Positions 62,177 to 64,000 of a stretch of DNA of 64,000 bases are shown here, piece after piece. Position 1 is the stretch's first letter. Every line of letters begins with the position of its first letter. The position numbers and the translations under genes were made by a program. This DNA is from Chionoecetes opilio. Lineage: Eukaryota; Arthropoda; Malacostraca; Decapoda; Majidae. The notes under the pieces are model-generated. The model was not told the DNA's origin. It worked only from the letters and a program-made list of their open reading frames with translations, and searched no databases. Where the stretch lies: NCBI GenBank assembly GCA_016584305.1, contig JACEEZ010002651.1, forward strand, positions 200,001-264,000. Direction: 5' to 3'.

Positions 62177-63666
62177 TGAAATGAAACTTCAATCATTCCA
62201 GAACATCATGCACATGCCTGAAAAGAAACATAAAAAAAACCGTGGGACTCACTCTGAGTAAAAATGGGAAATTCATGTGCCATTGAAGACCCTGACATTT
62301 GAAGGGCAAGATGACTCTGAATGGTTAAATAAACATCATAAATGAATGCCTAATCTTCAAATTTCTTGGATTAGAGGTATTACATGTGTATCTATTAATA
62401 ATAAAAACGTTATCTTTTTATCTCAATTGGCGGCGGCCATATTTGATTTAGCCATAGCGGCATTCGTGGCGCGATGGTGGACAAGCACCTCGGTGATTTT
62501 TTATGTCCAGGGACCCATTAACCAAGATCAAGTGATAAATCCGCCAACACCATTTTGCAAACGGGTCTACAGGCGCGGTACATGATCAACGGGCCCTAAC
62601 GCGAGCCCTGATGCCCCGGTGTCAAAGTTGCCACGTCGCTCAATAGCCTCAGCAACACCAAAGGTGTCTACCCATACCATACCAGTCCTCTCACCTACTG
62701 GACTGGACAGACGCCTTCAGCGTTGACAGAGCTGTGGGTCGGCGTAGACGGCTTGACGCCGGGACACCAAGGATCGTGTAATGGCCTGTAGGTGGCGTTC
62801 TTGACCAGGTGAGGCGGGGTGACCCTCGCCAAGGACGCTTTGAAGCATCCTCATGTCACTGTTGCTCATCTTCGCGCCGTCTTTCCTCCTTATCATCCAC
62901 CCAGATAAACAGATGGGGCGGTAGCGTATGTGAAGGTGATAGCGTACCTGTCAGCTGGTCAGCAGTAGTGCTGGGCACTTCACGCTGTCTCTATTGCTGA
63001 CGCCTTTTGCTTACTCACGTCATTACTGTGGCCTGTATTTTAGTATTGTAGATCCAGATGCCTCAAAATTGAAGGGCGGATAATAGGGAGCTTGATTGTG
63101 GAAGTGAGTGAACGCGTGTGTGCGTGGCGTTTAGCTAGGTGAGTCACATAAGTGGCTAAATCTCAGTGTGCTGGCAGGCTCGGATGAGGGACGATGTGGC
63201 AGTTAGAGTTTTTGATAGGCTGAGCCTAGATTTGCATTAGAAAACGGGGATGTCCCTGGGGCCACATTCAGAGACGCTAACGTCCATGCTTCACGACCTA
63301 GCGACTGGCATCAGCTGTTTTGGTATTCAGCGTGGAGATTGATGACGTACTTAAAGACATAATACGGCGACTGCCTAAGGGGTGGTGTAGAGGACGCAAA
63401 ATACATAAAAATACTCATAAATTGAGTATATATGATGTTTTCTGACTTAAGAACTGAACAGGGCAAGTATACAAATGAAATTAGGCCATATAACAATCCC
63501 ATGCGCTCGTGGTGAGTTTGTTTTGGGGTGATGGGCCGAGTGGTGAACGGCGGCATCTCATCCGAGGCCACCTCGTCTCACCACACCGGCGGGTAGCTGC
63601 CACACACCACCATGAGCACGGCTCCGCATCAGACTAAAGGTATAATGGCACCCTTTTCCTTAATAG

Positions 63667-64000
63667 AGGTAGAGGCCGAGGGCGCAGCAATCGCGCCCCC
63701 GACCCGGTTTTGCCGGGGGCCCCGACCATGCAAACCCCTCCTATGCCGACGCAGGGGAGGGGTCTGCCTATGACGAGTGCGGGGCAAAGCCCTCGGGAAT
63801 CCCGCACTCTAAATCAAGTGGTAGGGCCCCCTAGCCCAACTTTTTCTTATCGGGGTGGCCGGGGCGGTGCAGAGGCGGCGCCTGCCCGTCGAATCACTCC
63901 TGGGATCAACCTGCGGAGGGTTCTTCGTGTGGGCTCGTGGAACGTTCTGAGCCTCTCAGACGATCATCGACTACCTCTCCTATCGGACGAGCTCAGTAGG
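63667..64000 (+). mobile_element. RTE-type LINE 5' end (continues past the window)
   Basis: GC-rich leader with GAGGGGTCTGCC and CCTCGGGAATCCCGCACTC blocks, then a frame reading INLRRVLRVGSWNVLSLSDD, HRLPLLSDELSR at 63902-64000. WNV-x-S/T-L is the start of an EEP endonuclease domain (G-x-W-N-V). It is the only RTE copy here with the endonuclease N-terminus, in plus orientation, beginning right after the outer inverted repeat. Confidence 0.72.

Larger units (their letters stand above)
54117..62575 (-). mobile_element. Large TIR transposon of the XPG-nuclease family
   Basis: Terminal inverted repeats of about 295 bases: 54117-54409 and 62291-62575. The outer ends are CCTGTAGACCCGTTTGCAAA and TTTGCAAACGGGTCTACAGG, flanked by CG on both sides. 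Minus-strand gene remains run in order from 62176 to 54752: two Cys/His modules, a middle domain, and the XPG/CXC end. The middle is split by a further inverted-repeat structure (56973-59716). Without that insert the element would be about 5.7 kb. This is the most complete member of the family in the window and shows the probable autonomous layout, but its reading frames are broken. Confidence 0.78.
52937..63663. repeat. Outer inverted-repeat pair enclosing 10.7 kb
   Basis: Left arm 52937-53350 and right arm 63240-63663 are inverted copies (for example AATACCAAAACAGCTGATG at 53271-53289 against its complement at 63309-63327; GGAAAAGGGCGCCACTATA against TATAATGGCACCCTTTTCC). The homology resumes at 53801-54084 against 62750-63010 (ACTGCTGACCAGCTG mirrored at 62952). 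The left arm carries an extra 208-base repeat (53567-53774) that the right arm lacks. The inner parts look like a decayed gag-type region, so the arms may be two inverted retroelement fragments. Confidence 0.75.

Overview
This is eukaryotic, almost certainly animal, genomic DNA: no operons, spliced exons with GT/AG borders, many long (AT)n, (CT)n/(AG)n and (GT)n microsatellites, several tRNA-derived SINE families and dense LINE, Gypsy, Helitron and TIR-transposon relics. The mix (RTE and Jockey-type LINEs, short interspersed repeats around an ACATAAGAACATAAG core, very simple-repeat-rich introns) suggests an arthropod, most likely a decapod crustacean. That assignment is inference, not proof.

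The only host gene I can support is an axonemal dynein heavy chain on the + strand. Six exons (8421-8596, 14528-14659, 15186-15299, 19307-19413, 31254-31371, 43112-43338) join in phase and encode about 290 residues of the tail/linker (DHC_N2-type) region. The sequence resembles the outer-arm beta class (DNAH9/DNAH11/DNAH17). The gene starts before the window, and its next exon was not found after 43338. The introns are up to 11.8 kb and are filled with mobile elements, nearly all antisense to the gene.

Layout: 1-600 SINE dimer; 0.6-6.25 kb a rearranged Gypsy element (-) containing a fold-back minisatellite element and microsatellites; 6.26-7.05 kb a SINE and a LINE fragment; 7.52-8.23 kb a non-autonomous Helitron; 8.4-19.4 kb dynein exons 1-4 with two antisense RTE LINEs and SINEs; 20.5-25 kb a tandem duplication, a small TIR repeat and a nuclease-type transposon gene interrupted by a piggyBac-type MITE; 26-38 kb LTR pieces, three Jockey-type LINE copies and one RTE copy; 38.9-40 kb a hAT-like TIR element; 40.9-43 kb a second Gypsy pol (-); 43.9-48 kb small repeats and unassigned DNA; 48.28-51.78 kb a TIR transposon (+) with an XPG/FEN1-like nuclease plus CXC-type Cys cluster and a Helitron nested behind the gene; 52.94-63.66 kb three concentric inverted-repeat pairs around 58.35 kb, enclosing a second, larger transposon of the same nuclease family (-); 63.67-64.0 kb the 5' end of an RTE LINE.

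The most interesting signals are the XPG-like nuclease/CXC transposon family (four sets of remains in this window), the concentric inverted repeats with a shared centre, the two Helitrons carrying a variable internal minisatellite, and the piggyBac-type MITE whose exact TTAA junctions rejoin the reading frame it interrupted. Most element genes are broken by frameshifts or stops.
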